Notes: generated by a model from the sequence alone, not told the origin. A DNA stretch of 64,000 nucleotides from Amaurobius ferox (GCA_951213105.1 OX578142.1:120561354-120625353); one strand, 5' to 3'; shown: positions 21,205 to 33,830, numbered from the stretch's first letter. Program-made: numbers and translations.

Positions 21205-21978
21205 TTTTGAAATTAACAGCGAGTCGAGTGATTCCATCGATTTAGAAGTTGACTACATTTCCCCATAAGTTACATAAGCTATTTGTTATGTTTTTTAACG
21301 TTGTTTTTTATAATACTTTGATGATCTCTGATCTAGATTGAAATTAATTAACAAGTAAAAGAAAAAGAAAGTTTTTTTAAAGTACCAGATCTTATTATTT
21401 GTATGTAGCTTAAATGGATGAAAGACGACCATTTACCAAATTTGGACATTCTAGCTACTCCGGTTCTCGAGTTATTCTCCAAAAAACGAGTACATTCTTA
21501 TGGCGGACTCATACCGTGCTAGTCTGACAAGGTTTTACATTAAAAAAAAATTTAAAATACACCACAAAAGACAACGACATACTAAATTTGGACATTATAA
21601 CTGCTCCGATTTGCAAGTTATTCCCCATACGCGAGTACATTCATATGAGTAGCCTAGGATGGGCAAGCCCACTATGGCTCAAAATAAAAGAAGACTAAAA
21701 TTTATTGCAGGACAACGGCATACCAAATTTCATGTTACTATGATTAATGGAACCTGATTAGTTAGGGCTTCAAAGATGTGAATCATGCTGACAAACCCCA
21801 GATTAAGCTAAATAAAAGGTTGTAAAAAAAGAAAGAAATGTTTTTAAATCTAACTATTCTGTATTCATTAACTTTTATGATAGTGATATTTAAATACATA
21901 AATACGTTTAAAATGAATTCTTTGAACCCTTGAATTGACATTATAAACCGATTAATTTATGTTAATTTTATATATATA
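21205..21978. other. Unannotated stretch
   Basis: Contains two loosely similar segments (ACCAAATTTGGACATTCTAG at about 21434 and ACTAAATTTGGACATTATAA at about 21582, each followed by CTCCG and a GTTATTC word), suggesting an old repeat of about 150 bp. No gene seen. Confidence 0.45.
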
Positions 21979-23168
21979 CTAGCAGCATACCCGTTCTTCG
22001 TACGGAGTATATAATATAAAGAAACTTAAAATTCACAATCATGTACAAATTTCTATAGTATATGTACTAAATGACATTTATAATCAAAATATTCCGTTAA
22101 AATATTTAATGTAATGCTCCTAAAAAGAAGTTTAAGAATCTCTGTTTTCGCTATACAAAATTATCTTCACCGGAAGAATAAAACATCCTGGCCCCTTTTG
22201 TAACCAAATTTACAAAAAATTTGGAATTGAATCAATATATGCAAAATAAAAGTGTTAAAATTGTATGGCACCCGTACTACTTATATACGCGAATATTAGA
22301 AGATGTAAAGATTACATGTATAATTGAAAATTTCATTAAACCCGCAATCTTTAAACCTGAAGGCAGTAATTGATTCCAATATATGCCAAAATGAAAGTGC
22401 TAAAATTATATGGGAAGATATACACGTACTACTTATAATGCCAAACTAACCAACAGCATTTGCCAAAATAAATGAAAGTAATGTACGTAGTCCGCAATTA
22501 ATATAATTAAAAGAAAAATCAAACCGTTCATTTATAAAATATATTTTGACGTCCATTTATTTATTATTCAAATGGAATTTAATTTAATTGCATTGCCGAG
22601 TAACATGATATATCCTCATAAAATTCTAAAAATTAATTAACTATTTTGATTTCTTAATACTTTCATCGTTGAGTAAAAGTTTGTGAAAAATAAGCCATTG
22701 TGATAGATTTTCCATTAAAATTCATGTCTTCAAACAATTCATGATTTCAGAAAGTGACTATTTAATGCAAAAATCTGCCACCAAACTTAAAGATAAAATT
22801 TTTAATGGAGGAACTAGGGAGTTTGAGAGTAGAACTCCTAGGAAAAAATTTCGTTTTCAGTTAATATCTCGACAACCCCTGGACTTAGAAACTCGAGCTA
22901 AATTTAAAGAGAGCTATTTCAAGGCTACCCATAAAATGTCATTAAATTCGGCTCAGCCGTTTTCCCTTGATGATGAGTCAAAAGAAAGTTTCGTTTTTCA
23001 CTCATATCTCGAGAACCACTGCTCGTAGAAACTTAAAACATGGACTAAATTTTAAGTGGGGCTATTTTAAGGCTACCCACAAAATTTCATCAAATTCGGT
23101 TCAGCAGTTCTGCCGTGATGATGGGGCAAACAGACAGACAGACACATTTTCAATTTTATTTATATAGG
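21979..23168 (-). mobile_element. Non-autonomous Helitron, minus strand
   Basis: On the minus strand it would begin TATATAAATAAAATTGAAAA followed by TGTGTCTGTCTGTCTG and end with GTACGAAGAACGGGTATGCT and GCTAG, then T, as Helitron ends do. A reading frame at 22741-23028 on the other strand lies in the common Helitron subterminal repeat (words such as TTTCATCAAATTCGGTTCAG, present twice here) and is not a gene. It joins directly to a second copy at 23169. Confidence 0.8.
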
Positions 23169-23589
23169 CTAGCAGCATATCCGTTCTTCATGCGGAGTAA
23201 ATAATATAAAAAACTTATAATTCAAAATCATGTGCAAATTGTTATAATATACTAAATGACATTGTTATCCAAAATATTGTTAAAATATTAAATTTATTGC
23301 TCCTAAAAAGAAGTTTAAGAATATCTGTTCTCATTATTCAAAATTAACTTCACTGGCAGATCTGAAGAATAAAACATCCTGACCTAAGAAAGCATACAAA
23401 AAATATAAAATTGAATCAATATATGCAAAATAAAAGTGTTAAAATTGTATGGTACCCGTACTACTTATATACGCAAATATTAGAAGATATAACCTGTATC
23501 AGTAGATTACATTTATAAATTGAAAATATCAATAAACCCGTAATTAATTCCAATATATATGCCAGAATGAAAGCACTAAAATTATATGG

Positions 23590-23590
<1 letters not shown>

Positions 23591-23634
<44 letters not shown>
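23591..23634. repeat. TA microsatellite
   Basis: An uninterrupted run of TA dinucleotides within the second minus-strand Helitron. Confidence 0.95.
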
Positions 23635-23639
<5 letters not shown>

Positions 23640-23826
23640 GTACTACTTATATTTTCACAGATTAGAAAATATGTCAGTGTGTTAGTAGAAGATTACCCGT
23701 ATTACAATATGAGTCTCAAAAATCTTTGCCAAAATAAAACAGACGACGTAATAAATTGAAAATATCAATGATCCCCGTAATTTTTATACCAGAAGTTCGT
23801 AATTGACTCCACTATATGCCAATATA

Positions 23827-25114
23827 TCTTCTTAAATAATAAAAGGCAATGTCTGTGTGTGTGTGTGTGTGTCTGTCTATCTTATACACTATAGGTTCAG
23901 CGACCGCGCGTCGGAGAGCTACGAAATTTGGCAATCGGAGACCCGGGGGGTGGGAAGGTGACATGTAAAATCCGATTTTTAAAATTTGAATTTTTTTGTT
24001 GTTGTTGTTATTTAATGTTTTATGCGATTTCCACCGTTTTCCCCCCTTTTTCTCCATCATCAAGACGTCGTAGGAAAAAACAAATCACACGACCGGAAAG
24101 AGCAGTCAATTGCGAGTAAAATAAATTTCAATTTCTAATATTTTTTAAAGATTTTAAAACAAAAGTCACTTTCGGCTCAAAAAAACGAACTTTCGTTTTT
24201 AAATCCTCGCATCCGAAAAAGTATCGAGAATTTCGACTAATAATTTACATTTTTATAAAGCTCAAACATCAGGCTTTCTTACAAGCCTAATCTGGTCAAG
24301 AAATAATTATAAATAGCAGCCCGATCCTAATTTTAAAGAAGTAATGATTTTAAATTTCTTGACGAATTCTCGGGAAGTTCCGACTTCCCACTTCCTTGCG
24401 CGCGCAGCCGGGGACGCCACGCCGTTTCCATGGAGATCGTGCATCGGGTTAGAAAATTACGTGATATTTTAAATGATGGAATTAAGAGCTTAGCATATGG
24501 TCATTATAAAATTTAAATGATTGAATTATAGTTTGTACGGTTTTTGGCCTAGGGACAATTAAAAACCGAATTAGTGTTTGCTTTTTATAAGGTTTTTGGA
24601 TCATTATGCTGGATTGAATTGTGGCGATGTATTGTTTGCATCGTGTGGTGGTTGGGACCACAATGAAAAACTTAAACATGGAAGAAATAAAAAAATAAAT
24701 AAAAAGAAAGTTATGGAGATTGTCGCGGTACCTTAAAATTTCATTATTAGTTTTAACGTCATTAAACTAAACCAAACTTTGTTAACTCCACAGGGTTGAA
24801 GGCGCGGTAGCCCAGTGTTTAGCGAGTGGGAATTGCACTCGGTAGGTCCGGGTTCGATTCCCGCCGTGTTCAAGCGGAGTACGATCACGTTAAACATGTG
24901 GGTCCGTAAGTCCTTCTGAGATGTTGGTTGTGATAGGGGAAGGAGGGTACGGTCCCTGTGGATGCCTCCCCCATTGAGTTCCGGTCTAAATTGGGTGGCA
25001 CTTCCTAGCTATCGAAATAGTTACCTTACACCTTTCTGGTAGGTCGCGTCAGCGAATTTGCCACGGTCAAAATTTTCAAGGATAGCGATCAGGCTGGTCG
25101 CCGAAGGCGGCTAG
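23827..25114 (+). mobile_element. Non-autonomous Helitron nested in the minus-strand Helitron
   Basis: The 5' end is TCTTCTTAAATAATAAAAGG with GCAATGTCTGTGTG, after an A. The 3' end is GGTCGCCGAAGGCGGCTAG, before a T. It shares both ends and a body segment (CTTTCTTACAAGCC, AATCTGGTCAAGAAATAATT) with 15228-16756. The host element's words ATATATGCCAATATA flank both sides, confirming the insertion. Like its relative it carries a SINE near its 3' end. Confidence 0.82.
24796..25065 (+). repeat. tRNA-derived SINE inside Helitron
   Basis: The head GGCGCGGTAGCCCAGTGTTT and B box GGGTTCGATTCCCGCC are followed by the SINE body to CTTTCTGGTAGGTCG. It is about 30 bp shorter than the 16408 copy in the region after the B box. 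Confidence 0.8.
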
Positions 25115-26556
25115 TATCAAAATATATGCCAATATACCTGTACTACTTATATTCTCGTAGATTAGAAGATATACCCGTGCATTTGTAGAAGATTACTCGT
25201 ACAACGTACAAATATATGAGTTTCAACAATTTTTGTCATAATAAAACAATGGCATAATAATTTGAAAATATCAATTATCCCCCGAAAATATCAATAATAA
25301 TAATGTTTAAACCTGAAGACCGTAATTGATATTATCCAGTCAAAATGCAATGTCAATGAAATTTATTTTATATACATATCTTTATTATTCAAATCGGAAA
25401 ATATTTAATAAAAATCGTCTGCCGCATAAACACATTGGATTTAAAATCTGTTGCTAAGCGACATGTTATCATTTGCTTCAAATAAATTGGTGGAAAAAAT
25501 ATCGTCTGAATGATGCTATCTCAATGGAAGGTTTGGCGACATTTTCGTCAATTTAGCGACATTTTAAAAAATCGCCTAGAGGGACTGTAGAACTGACAGT
25601 CCCACTTAGCGACAAATTGACGAAACGTCATCACGATACTACCCAATAGCAAAACACAATTAATTTAATTTATTTATCGCAATTTTATCAATTTCAAGAT
25701 ATTTTTATGGATTTACAAACATTTTTATCAATTTGGTGACATTTTAAAAATTCGCTAAATGTGTAACTAAGTAGAATGGTTGGACCGACAGATAAATTGT
25801 AACGAAACATCATTTCAGTACTTTCTTCTAACAAAGCAAAATAAATTTCAATGAATTGCGTCGTTTAGGAAATTTTTATATCCATTTATTTATTATTCAA
25901 ATCGAAAAAATAATAATAAACATTAACAAACATATTTAATTTAATTGCGTTGCAGAGCAACATGATATATCCTTATAAAATTCTAAAAATTAATTAACCA
26001 TTTTAATTTCTTAATATTTTTATCGTTGAGTAAAAGCTTGTGAAAAATAAGCCATGGTGATAGATTTTCCATTTAAATTCATGTTTTTAAACAATTCATG
26101 ATTTCAGAAAGTGACTATTTAATGCAAAAATCTGCCGCCAAACTCAGAGATAGAATATTTAATTCATTTTCACGGTTTAAACAAACGGTTTTCAACCTTT
26201 TCGTTTGGAGGAACCAGGGAGTTTGAGAGTAGAACTCCTAGGAAAAAATTTCGTTTTCAATTAATATCTCGACAACCCCTGGACTTAGAAACTCGAACTA
26301 AATTTAAGGGGGCCTATTTCAAGGCTGTCCACAAAATTTCATTAAATTCGGCTCAGCCGTTCTCCCGTGATGATGAGAGAAACTAAAGTTTCGGTTTTCA
26401 CTAATATCTCGAGAACCACTGGTCGTAGAAACTCGAAACATAGATTAAATTTTAAGTGGGACTATTTCAAGGCTCCCCACAACATTTCATCAAATTCGGT
26501 TCAGTTTTTCTCCCGTGATGACGGGACAGACAGATTTTCAATTTTATTTATATAGA

Positions 26557-27265
26557 TTTTTAATTTTGCATATACATACATGAGTATATATTCATATTCT
26601 TATGCGAATGTAATTTCATTATATCTGATATGCATATAATCAATCGTACATTAATTGTATACAGGCAGTCTTTCAGAACTTTTTGACAGGGGTGGGGAAT
26701 GAAACTTGAGGAGAGGCAAATTTTCTATTTGCCATATATAAATATATCTAAATGCTGTCACATAAGTAGAAACTAAGCTAATATAAAATGTCTCCGGGGT
26801 GGGGGCTGGACGTATGCCTGAAAAAAAAACGCTGATTGTATATAATCAAACGTACTGTGTGAGTGGACAATTTCTTTTATAATTCTCTGTCGCCAAAATT
26901 TGCATCAGGCGTTTTATCTGGCAACCCAACCATCGGCTATTGAGTGAAAAGTCTCTCGCACCTTTCACAGTGCTAGTTTAGGTGTTCGCCAAGTATGGTC
27001 GATATTGCATGTCCCATTTTTGAATATGTCCCCTGGGAAAAGGTTTATGGATACCCTTGCTTATAGAACTGAACACAAGATTCTCTCGAAGAGTCTTTCC
27101 AGACCCTTCAGAAGTCCCTATGACATAGAAGACTGATACTTTGCACAAGTATAGTCACGGGAGCCCGTAGGGGAAGACAATAGGAAACTTGCCCTCCCCT
27201 GGACGTTAAAGGTCACACCCTTGATTTTGGTCACCCACGGAAAACGTTTTATAGGCACCTATGAT
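26557..27265. other. Old repeat relic flanking the hAT element
   Basis: 27080-27240 (GAGTCTTTCCAGACCCTTCA, GAAGTCCCTATGACATAGAA, TTTGCACA) is related to the inner inverted repeat of the TTAA element, and so is the target of the hAT insertion. The remainder shows no recognisable gene. Confidence 0.6.
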
Positions 27266-29936
27266 CAGGGCCCTCGCTAAGACTTATCATTGGGGGGGGG
27301 GGGGAGAGCCGATAAAATTGCCAAGTCAAGTAATGATTTTTACCAACTTAAGTAAAGTCTAGGGAGGTTTTTTTTTTTTTTTTTGCACCGATAACACATT
27401 TTATATCGATATTTCATTCATCGATATATCAGTATGATTAATGTATCGATAATGTCTCTCAATACTCAAATATCTTAAAGGTTTTTTTTTGCATAATTCT
27501 GTATCATGAAATTGCCAAAAGAGAAAAAAAATTACTGTAACCCTAATTTGATCCTCAGATTTGACAGATAATCAGAAAAACTATTTGATCAAATTAGGGC
27601 CTTATCAACCAATTTTGGCATCCTTTCCAAGTGATGGTAAAGACAGATTCAATCCCCATTGGTATAAAGAATTTCAGTACTTAGAATACAGTACAATTAA
27701 AGATTGTGCATACTGCTTTGTGTGCTTTCTGTTTCCTCATGGAGTAGGTCAAGAGAAGAGTGAAGATGCATGGTCGAAGATTGGAGTGAGAAATTGGGGG
27801 CAAATGAGAAGCAAAAGCTGGGAAAGTTACAAACTCACTTTTCATCTATTGCACAAAGATCAGCACTCCACAACTATTGTAACTTTTTAATAAAGGAGCG
27901 GCACATTGATGTACTTCTCGATCAAACCAAGAGATTAGTTCTGATAGAAAATGAAAGAGTACAGTTTCAAAACAGAGAAGTAGTGAGAATCTTGCTCGAC
28001 ACATGCAGGACCCTAGGACGTCAAGGGATAGCATTTCAAGGATCAGGATCAAATGATGGTAATTTTGTACAAATAATATCGCTGATCTCAAGATATAACC
28101 ACATCTTGAAAACGTGGTTTGATGAAAGAGAATTATGGCGGTACCACGTGAGTTACATGAGTCCTGAGTTACAAAATGAGCTCGTTGCTGAAGAAATAGA
28201 AAAAAAAATTGTTAAGGAGATTAAGAGCTGTGATTTTTTCTCAGTGATGGCTGATACCACACCTGACAGTTCACAAAAGGATATGCTTTCGATTGTTGTC
28301 CGTACTGTCGATGAAAACTGCAAACCAAGAGAACGCTTGCTAGACGTTTCTGAATGTGCTGAAAAACAGGTATTGGAATGACAAAGTAAATTTATGAGAC
28401 TTTAAGAAAGAAAGAAATTGACACACCCTCATTGGCTTTTCAGTCGTATGATTTTGCAAGTTCAATGTCAGGACAGTTTAATGGAGCACAAAAGAAACTC
28501 TCAGAAATCATAGGGCATAATATACCATACATTCCATGCCAAGATCACAGACGTAGAACACAGCTGCAGTATCAGCATTATTATTAGAGACTTATTCGAC
28601 GCACTTGAAGCATTGTATGTTTTCTTCAATTCAAGTACTAACCGTTTCCGACAGTTGAGGAATAAGATCAAAGAAGTGAAGTATGCCCTTCTTTTGAGAA
28701 ATATGTCTAGTACTAGGTGGACAGCCAGAGCAGAGACTAGAAAAGCTGTAAACACATCATTTGCACCTATCCTATCTGTATTAGAAGAAATTTCCACACA
28801 ACAGGAATTAGATTGTGCTACAAAAGCAAAAGCGCATGGGTTATGCAAAAAGATGAAATCATTTGATTTCATTGTTATCTTGTTTTTTATGAAAAACATT
28901 ATGTATAAAATGAAGAATTTGACAGAAACTTTGAAAAGCCCTGATCTGAATTTGATTGATTGTATTACAGTTGAACAGTCGAAAACACCGTAATAATTTT
29001 GGAGAAGATTAATATTAACACCACAGAAATGGACAACTTGATCACAAGTGCGGAAACATGTGTTGGAAACATTAAAGTTGATCCTGTACAGGACTTTCAA
29101 CTGCACCATAGAAGACGAATGAGGCCGAGAAGGATTGAAGAGTATGCTGAAAATGAAGTAAACATAGACCTAAAACAATGCTATAGAAAAGAGTTCAAGG
29201 CTGTCCTTGATACACTATGAAGAGACCTTAAAGACAACGTGGTTGCTATGAAGACAACTATTTCTCCACTATATTCAATTTTCAACTTTCCCTTGAACAA
29301 GGATAATCTGACAATCGAAGCAATTGAAGAGGCTGTTACGATGTTCCCTCCAGCTACTAGGTCTCCTATGCAGGCTCTACAAAGTGAGTTAGAAGTCTTC
29401 GTTAACATATGCAAGGAGGAACATACATATAATATCAATGGAAACATTGAAGAACGTAATGGTTCAATGCAAAAATGCTTTAAAGCTGGCTTTCAAAATG
29501 TGCCAATTGACTTTAACAGCCGGTTATGGAGTCAGCATAAATGAAAGAGCCTTCATTTAGCTAAATATTGTGAAATGTTCCTTGAGAACAACAATGACAA
29601 ACATGAAGTTTAACAGCTTCATGCTTTTGAAGTGCGAAGCAGACTTTGGAAACGAAATCAACTTGGAAGATGCTGTAGAAAGGTGGTCTTGCCTGAAGCA
29701 AAGACGAATACGTGTCTATGTAAAATAAGTTAAACACAATAAAGCCTTTTTTTTATCCATATTCCATTTATATGGATCTTTGGAGTGTATATCATGATAA
29801 AATATCATCCATCATTTTATCTAAAATGTACCAAGTCTGCCAACTTGGATCTTGATTTTGCCAACTGTACAGGGATTTCTCAACATTCGGGGGGGAGACT
29901 CCCTCCCTGTCCCCCCCCCCCTTAGCGAGGGCCCTG
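27266..29936 (+). mobile_element. hAT transposon with intact ends and 8-bp target duplication
   Basis: Inverted termini CAGGGCCCTCGCTAAG and CTTAGCGAGGGCCCTG are perfect over 16 bp. The 8-bp duplication CCTATGAT lies at 27258-27265 and 29937-29944, the hallmark of hAT insertion. Runs of G just inside the left end and of C inside the right end extend the complementarity. The 2.67 kb length is near that of an autonomous element, but the transposase is decayed. Confidence 0.95.
27561..29730 (+). pseudogene. hAT transposase (TTF zinc finger, DUF4371 type), decayed
   Basis: The first piece (27561-27890) holds the TTF-type zinc finger seen in ZMYM-like hAT proteins (FNPHWYKEFQYLEYS, then CAYCFVCFLF). 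The second (about 27770-28381, another frame) covers the DUF4371 region with the first catalytic Asp in FFSVMADTTPDSS. Later pieces at 28613-28993, 28999-29220 and 29239-29544 cover the insertion domain. Weak hAT dimerisation-domain traces (KFNSFMLLKC-like, then RRIRVYVK) end near 29727. At least five frameshifts or stops separate these pieces. Confidence 0.88.
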
Positions 29937-29944
29937 CCTATGAT

Positions 29945-30229
29945 TCCTACTTCTTCGAAATAAGGCAGACCTCATCCTGCAGCTGTCACATTTTTTGAAA
30001 CACCCTCTCTCTCATCTGTGCTCTAATCACGTTAATTACAAAATGTTCTACCTAATTCCATTGTTTTACAGAATTCATCTACATATAATATATCATGACT
30101 ATACGTACTCTCCCAGTTACATCATTATGATGTTTGGCCACATACATCATTTGGACGTATCAACACATACGTTAAAATTACATCTAAACGGTGTCAGAAA
30201 ACGGTTACCTAACTAATGGAAATAGGTTT
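29945..30229. other. Flank of the hAT insertion
   Basis: Continuation of the sequence disrupted by the hAT element. CGTATCAACACATACGTTAA at 30156-30175 is repeated in altered form near 30607-30630, just beyond the short tandem array, hinting at a larger duplicated unit. No gene seen. Confidence 0.45.
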
Positions 30230-30600
30230 TTAATTACGCATTTGTGACGTATTTTCAATGGTTGTTAATATGCATTTATGGCATATTCCTAATGTTTGGG
30301 GATATGTAATTATGACGTATTCCCAACGCATTTATGATGTATTTTCAATGCATTTGTGACGTATTCTCAATGTATTTATGGCGTATTCCCATCATTTGAG
30401 GATATGTATATATGATGCATTCTCAACGTATTCCCAATATTTGAAAAAATGCATTTCTGACGTATTTCCACATTTGAGAATACGTGTTTTTGACACATTC
30501 TCAACATTTAAGAATATGTATTCTTGACGTATTCCTAACATTTGAGAACATGTATTTTTGACATATTCCCAGCATTTGGGGAAATTGACTTCATACATCT
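30230..30600. repeat. Tandem array of 30-40-bp units (TGACGTATTCCCAA type)
   Basis: Units containing GACGTATTC or GGCGTATTCCC, then CAACATTTGAG, then ATATGTATTT follow one another about ten times with drift. Reading frames across it are artefacts of the repeat. Confidence 0.8.
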
Positions 30601-30605
30601 AATTT

Positions 30606-31045
30606 CAATGTATCAACACATACTACGTTAAAATGTGGGGTGACATTTTAAGAGAGACATTCCAGCCATTAAAAATAATTTATATTATATTTCATACATA
30701 TAAATAACAATTGTGCTTAACATGCATTATTTTACATATATTTATAGTCAAAATATTTGATTTTCATTTGTAACTATTATTCAATTACTAAATTTGCAGT
30801 ATATGCATTAAACACTAATTTAGGGAACAGTTAAACATAACTATTTAATGTATTAGAACAAAACAATAGAAATTTAGAACGGAATGGTACTTATACGAAA
30901 TTAAAAAAAAAAAGATTTTTAAACAGTATATAACATAAAAATCGTTATTTTAAGAAAAAACCCCTAACAAAATGACACTTTGCAAAGAAATTTCGAACGC
31001 AATAAATTAAAAAAAACATGATAGTTTTTCTTTTAAATGTATACT
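30606..31045. other. AT-rich, no recognisable content
   Basis: Low-complexity AT-rich sequence between the short tandem array and the TTAA-element copy. No gene or clear repeat edge. Confidence 0.5.
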
Positions 31046-32246
31046 TAGATGAAATAAAACAAGAAAGATCAATCATGCATAAGGCATTGATTATGAAACA
31101 CTTTCCAATTGCAATGCAATTTTATTTAAACATCTCTAAAATGCGATACATTCAGCAGTAATATTTTTAAAATTATCACAATACTACAATAATTTATTTT
31201 GGAAACTTAAAACTTCATCGAAAAAAAAATGAACTTTATTCAAATGGCGTCATTGAAATATAAATCACCTGGCTCTCTATATAAAAACAGTGAATATTTC
31301 ATTCATAAACTTTTATTTCATTCCTCTCATTCAGCGGCGATATTTTTAAAATTATCACAATACTACAATTTATTTTACTTAAAAACTTAAAACCATGGAG
31401 GTAAAAGTACTTACTAACTCCATGCTTAAAACTTCATTTGAAAAGGCAATTCAAAATCGTCTGCTTCTCTATGTAAAATCAATTATGCTTCATTCACATC
31501 AGTTATATTCCAGACTCCAGAGCTAAATAATTTTGCATTAAAAAATTCAGCAATTCTTATACAACTCATCTTACAGCTTGATGTGTTTACATTCTGCATA
31601 TGTTAAAATTAGGCTTCGCTGTAGAAATAATCAAAGTTTGAAGATCATTTAAACTAAAAAGTATTGTAATTGCATTGGCACAGTATATAGATGCACAGAA
31701 GTAAAACAAAAATAAAGGGGTTTTAGGGCGGATGCAACACTAAATATAAATTTAAAAAAACTTTGTCATATTTTATTTTGAAGTGGGTCAAGTGATCTCT
31801 TCATATAATATGGGTGTAAGTATTTTAATTTTTATTTAAAAAACTACCAAACATATTTTGCTGAAATTGTTTTATATATTTTATGGAATAATTTGAATAT
31901 TTCCTAAAATTTTTGAACCAATTTTTTTAATTTTAACTTCGTTTAAAAAATGTTTGAAAAATTAAGTCCCATAGGGTTCAATGTATTTCACTCTTTCAAC
32001 CCGGGTTCAATTCAAAACTAATTGGGTTGAAGACCCAGGTCACCCTACTCACCCTAAAGTATGAGTAGATGGTTGAGTGACCGGGGAAAAAATTGGGCGA
32101 TATTATTAATTTACATTCCCATATGTCCCACAGACCGTCTCAACAACATACTAAAATTCATTTTTACGGCAGTTATCATTTGAACGGACAGACAGATAAA
32201 CAAAATGAACAAAGTCATAAACACTTTCCAACATGGTTGAAAAGTG
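31046..32246 (-). mobile_element. Half copy of the TTAA element (right arm)
   Basis: Corresponds to the right inverted repeat of 10755-14887, from AAGAAAGATCAATCATGC to the terminal hairpin, and is followed by TTAA (32247-32250). The left arm is missing. A 60-nt hairpin mini-element interrupts it at 32027-32086. The segment near 31740-31790, where the complete copy reads ATCACGATTTTGAAACAAGATGG, is shortened. Confidence 0.82.
32027..32086 (-). repeat. 60-nt hairpin mini-element, copy 4
   Basis: Interrupts a TTAA-element arm whose uninterrupted form is visible at 14715-14735 and in reverse complement at 33555-33580. Target words AAAACTAATTGGG (left) and AAAAAATTGGG (right) form an imperfect duplication. 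It starts TTGAAGACCCAGG. The outer stem GGTCAC (32038-32043) pairs with GTGACC (32077-32082), and the inner stem TACTCA (32046-32051) with TGAGTA (32062-32067). Stem sequences differ from the other copies, but the shape is the same. Confidence 0.75.
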
Positions 32247-32250
32247 TTAA

Positions 32251-33396
32251 AATGCAGATGTTCAAAATTCACTTTCAAGCTAAATATATCCTTAAATAGG
32301 CAATCTATTTTGATGGAACATTTCCAAAGCAATATAACTCAATCTAAAGAGTATTTAATATTAGTTTTGTTCTTCTACATCTACCCCTGGAAAAATAGGG
32401 ATTAAAATCCCAGATTTTGTTTTTCTGTATAATGATCTCTTATTGGCACAACTTATGCAATTCAACTGTATCTGAACAAAATAAGTAATAAAGTTAAAAG
32501 TGAAGTTAATCTGTAGAAGTTGGAATTTCGATAGACACAGCATGCAATTGAAAAATATACTTTTATTCAACTGTTGTTGTGTGTAACAAGTGGTTTTATT
32601 TTTGCAGATTTATTGAACCAGCAATCCGAGAAAATTTTTATGTAGTAAAATAAATCTTTATGTTGAAAACATTGAACACATATATAGGTTGAACTTGCCA
32701 TTTCAGATTATAGGCTTCAAAATATTTTTATTTTAGAAAGATTATTAAACTAATTAGAAGTATTTTGAATATTTATATAAAATGCATGTATTGTGTTCTG
32801 ATAAATATTAGAAATACTGTTTTTCTTTTCGTTGGTTTGTTTTTAATGTTTATAAACTGTTTCAGCATCTTTGTGAAGAAAAATGCAGAGAAAAATATTT
32901 TGGAAAACTAGACAATATTAAATCAAATTTTGAAATTAATTAAATAGATTATTAAATTTTACTAGTTTATTTATTAATTTTAAGATCCAAGTTGAAATGG
33001 GAAAATGTGTTTGGTATATCTTAGATAATGTTAAAGTAGCATTTTTTAATCGTTGTTTATTCTATATATTTTTATTGTTAAATGCACAACCATATCAATT
33101 CAAATTAATTAATTTCTCCTGACTACAACATTTGTTTTCAACCACCACATGGCTCTATTTCTACTACAGACTATTTCAGTTTCACATATACAAATAGTTG
33201 GGAAAAATTATTGCTATATTAATTTAAAATTTATGCATGGTTGTGTGTATAACATTTAAAAAGATATGGACTAAACAACTTAAAAAATACTATATTCATG
33301 TTATCCAAGATGACAGACTGAACACATTTTATCTTTCCAACTCGGAAATCGTGTTTTGCTCAAAAATTTTCTAATACCCTAATACCATGTTGCTTT
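32251..33396. other. AT-rich stretch between TTAA-element copies
   Basis: No gene or repeat edge recognised. Only short, unconvincing reading frames. Confidence 0.5.
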
Positions 33397-33400
33397 TTAA

Positions 33401-33830
33401 CACTTTACGACATAGTTGAAAAGTGTTTATGACTTTGTTCATTGTGTCTGTATGTTTGTATGTTCGCATGATAACTGCTGTAAAAATGACTTTATCAAAA
33501 TGAAATTTTAATATGTTGTTAAGACAGTCTGTGAGACATATGGGAATGTGAATGAATAATATCGCCCAATTAGTTTTGGATTGAACCCAGGTTGAACACA
33601 TGAAATACATTGAACCCTATGGGACCTAATTTTTCAAACATTTTTTAAGTGAACTTAAAATTCCCAAATTGCCTCGAAAATTTTAGGAAATATTCAAATT
33701 ATCCCATAAAATATATAAAAAAAATTACAGCAAAATATGTTTGATAGCTTTTTAAATAAAAATTAAAATAATTACACCCATATTATATGAAGAGATCACG
33801 TTACCCACTTCAAAATAAAATATGGCATTT
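33401..33830 (+). mobile_element. Partial copy of the TTAA element (left end)
   Basis: Begins with the terminal hairpin (CACTTTACGACATAGTTGAA) after TTAA at 33397-33400 and follows the left arm to AAAATATGGCATT, then stops. It supplies an uninterrupted comparison for the insertion site of the mini-element at 32027. Confidence 0.85.

Larger units (their letters stand above)
23169..26556 (-). mobile_element. Second minus-strand Helitron, head-to-tail, split by another Helitron
   Basis: A second copy of the same family starts CTAGCAGCATATCCGTTCTT immediately after the first ends, and finishes at 26556 with the 5' terminus (TCTATATAAATAAAATTGAA on the minus strand). Without the nested plus-strand Helitron (23827-25114) it is about 2.1 kb. 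The duplicated subterminal segments with CCACTGGTCGTAGAAACTCG lie near 26220-26540. Confidence 0.8.

Noticed and set aside
22741..23028. 95-codon frame in the minus-strand Helitron
   Set aside because: It overlaps the subterminal Helitron repeat that is present again at 26100-26540 with stops. Non-coding repeat sequence.
30230..30600. CRISPR-like array of short repeats
   Set aside because: Repeat units are degenerate and contiguous with no unique spacers, and the sequence is eukaryotic.
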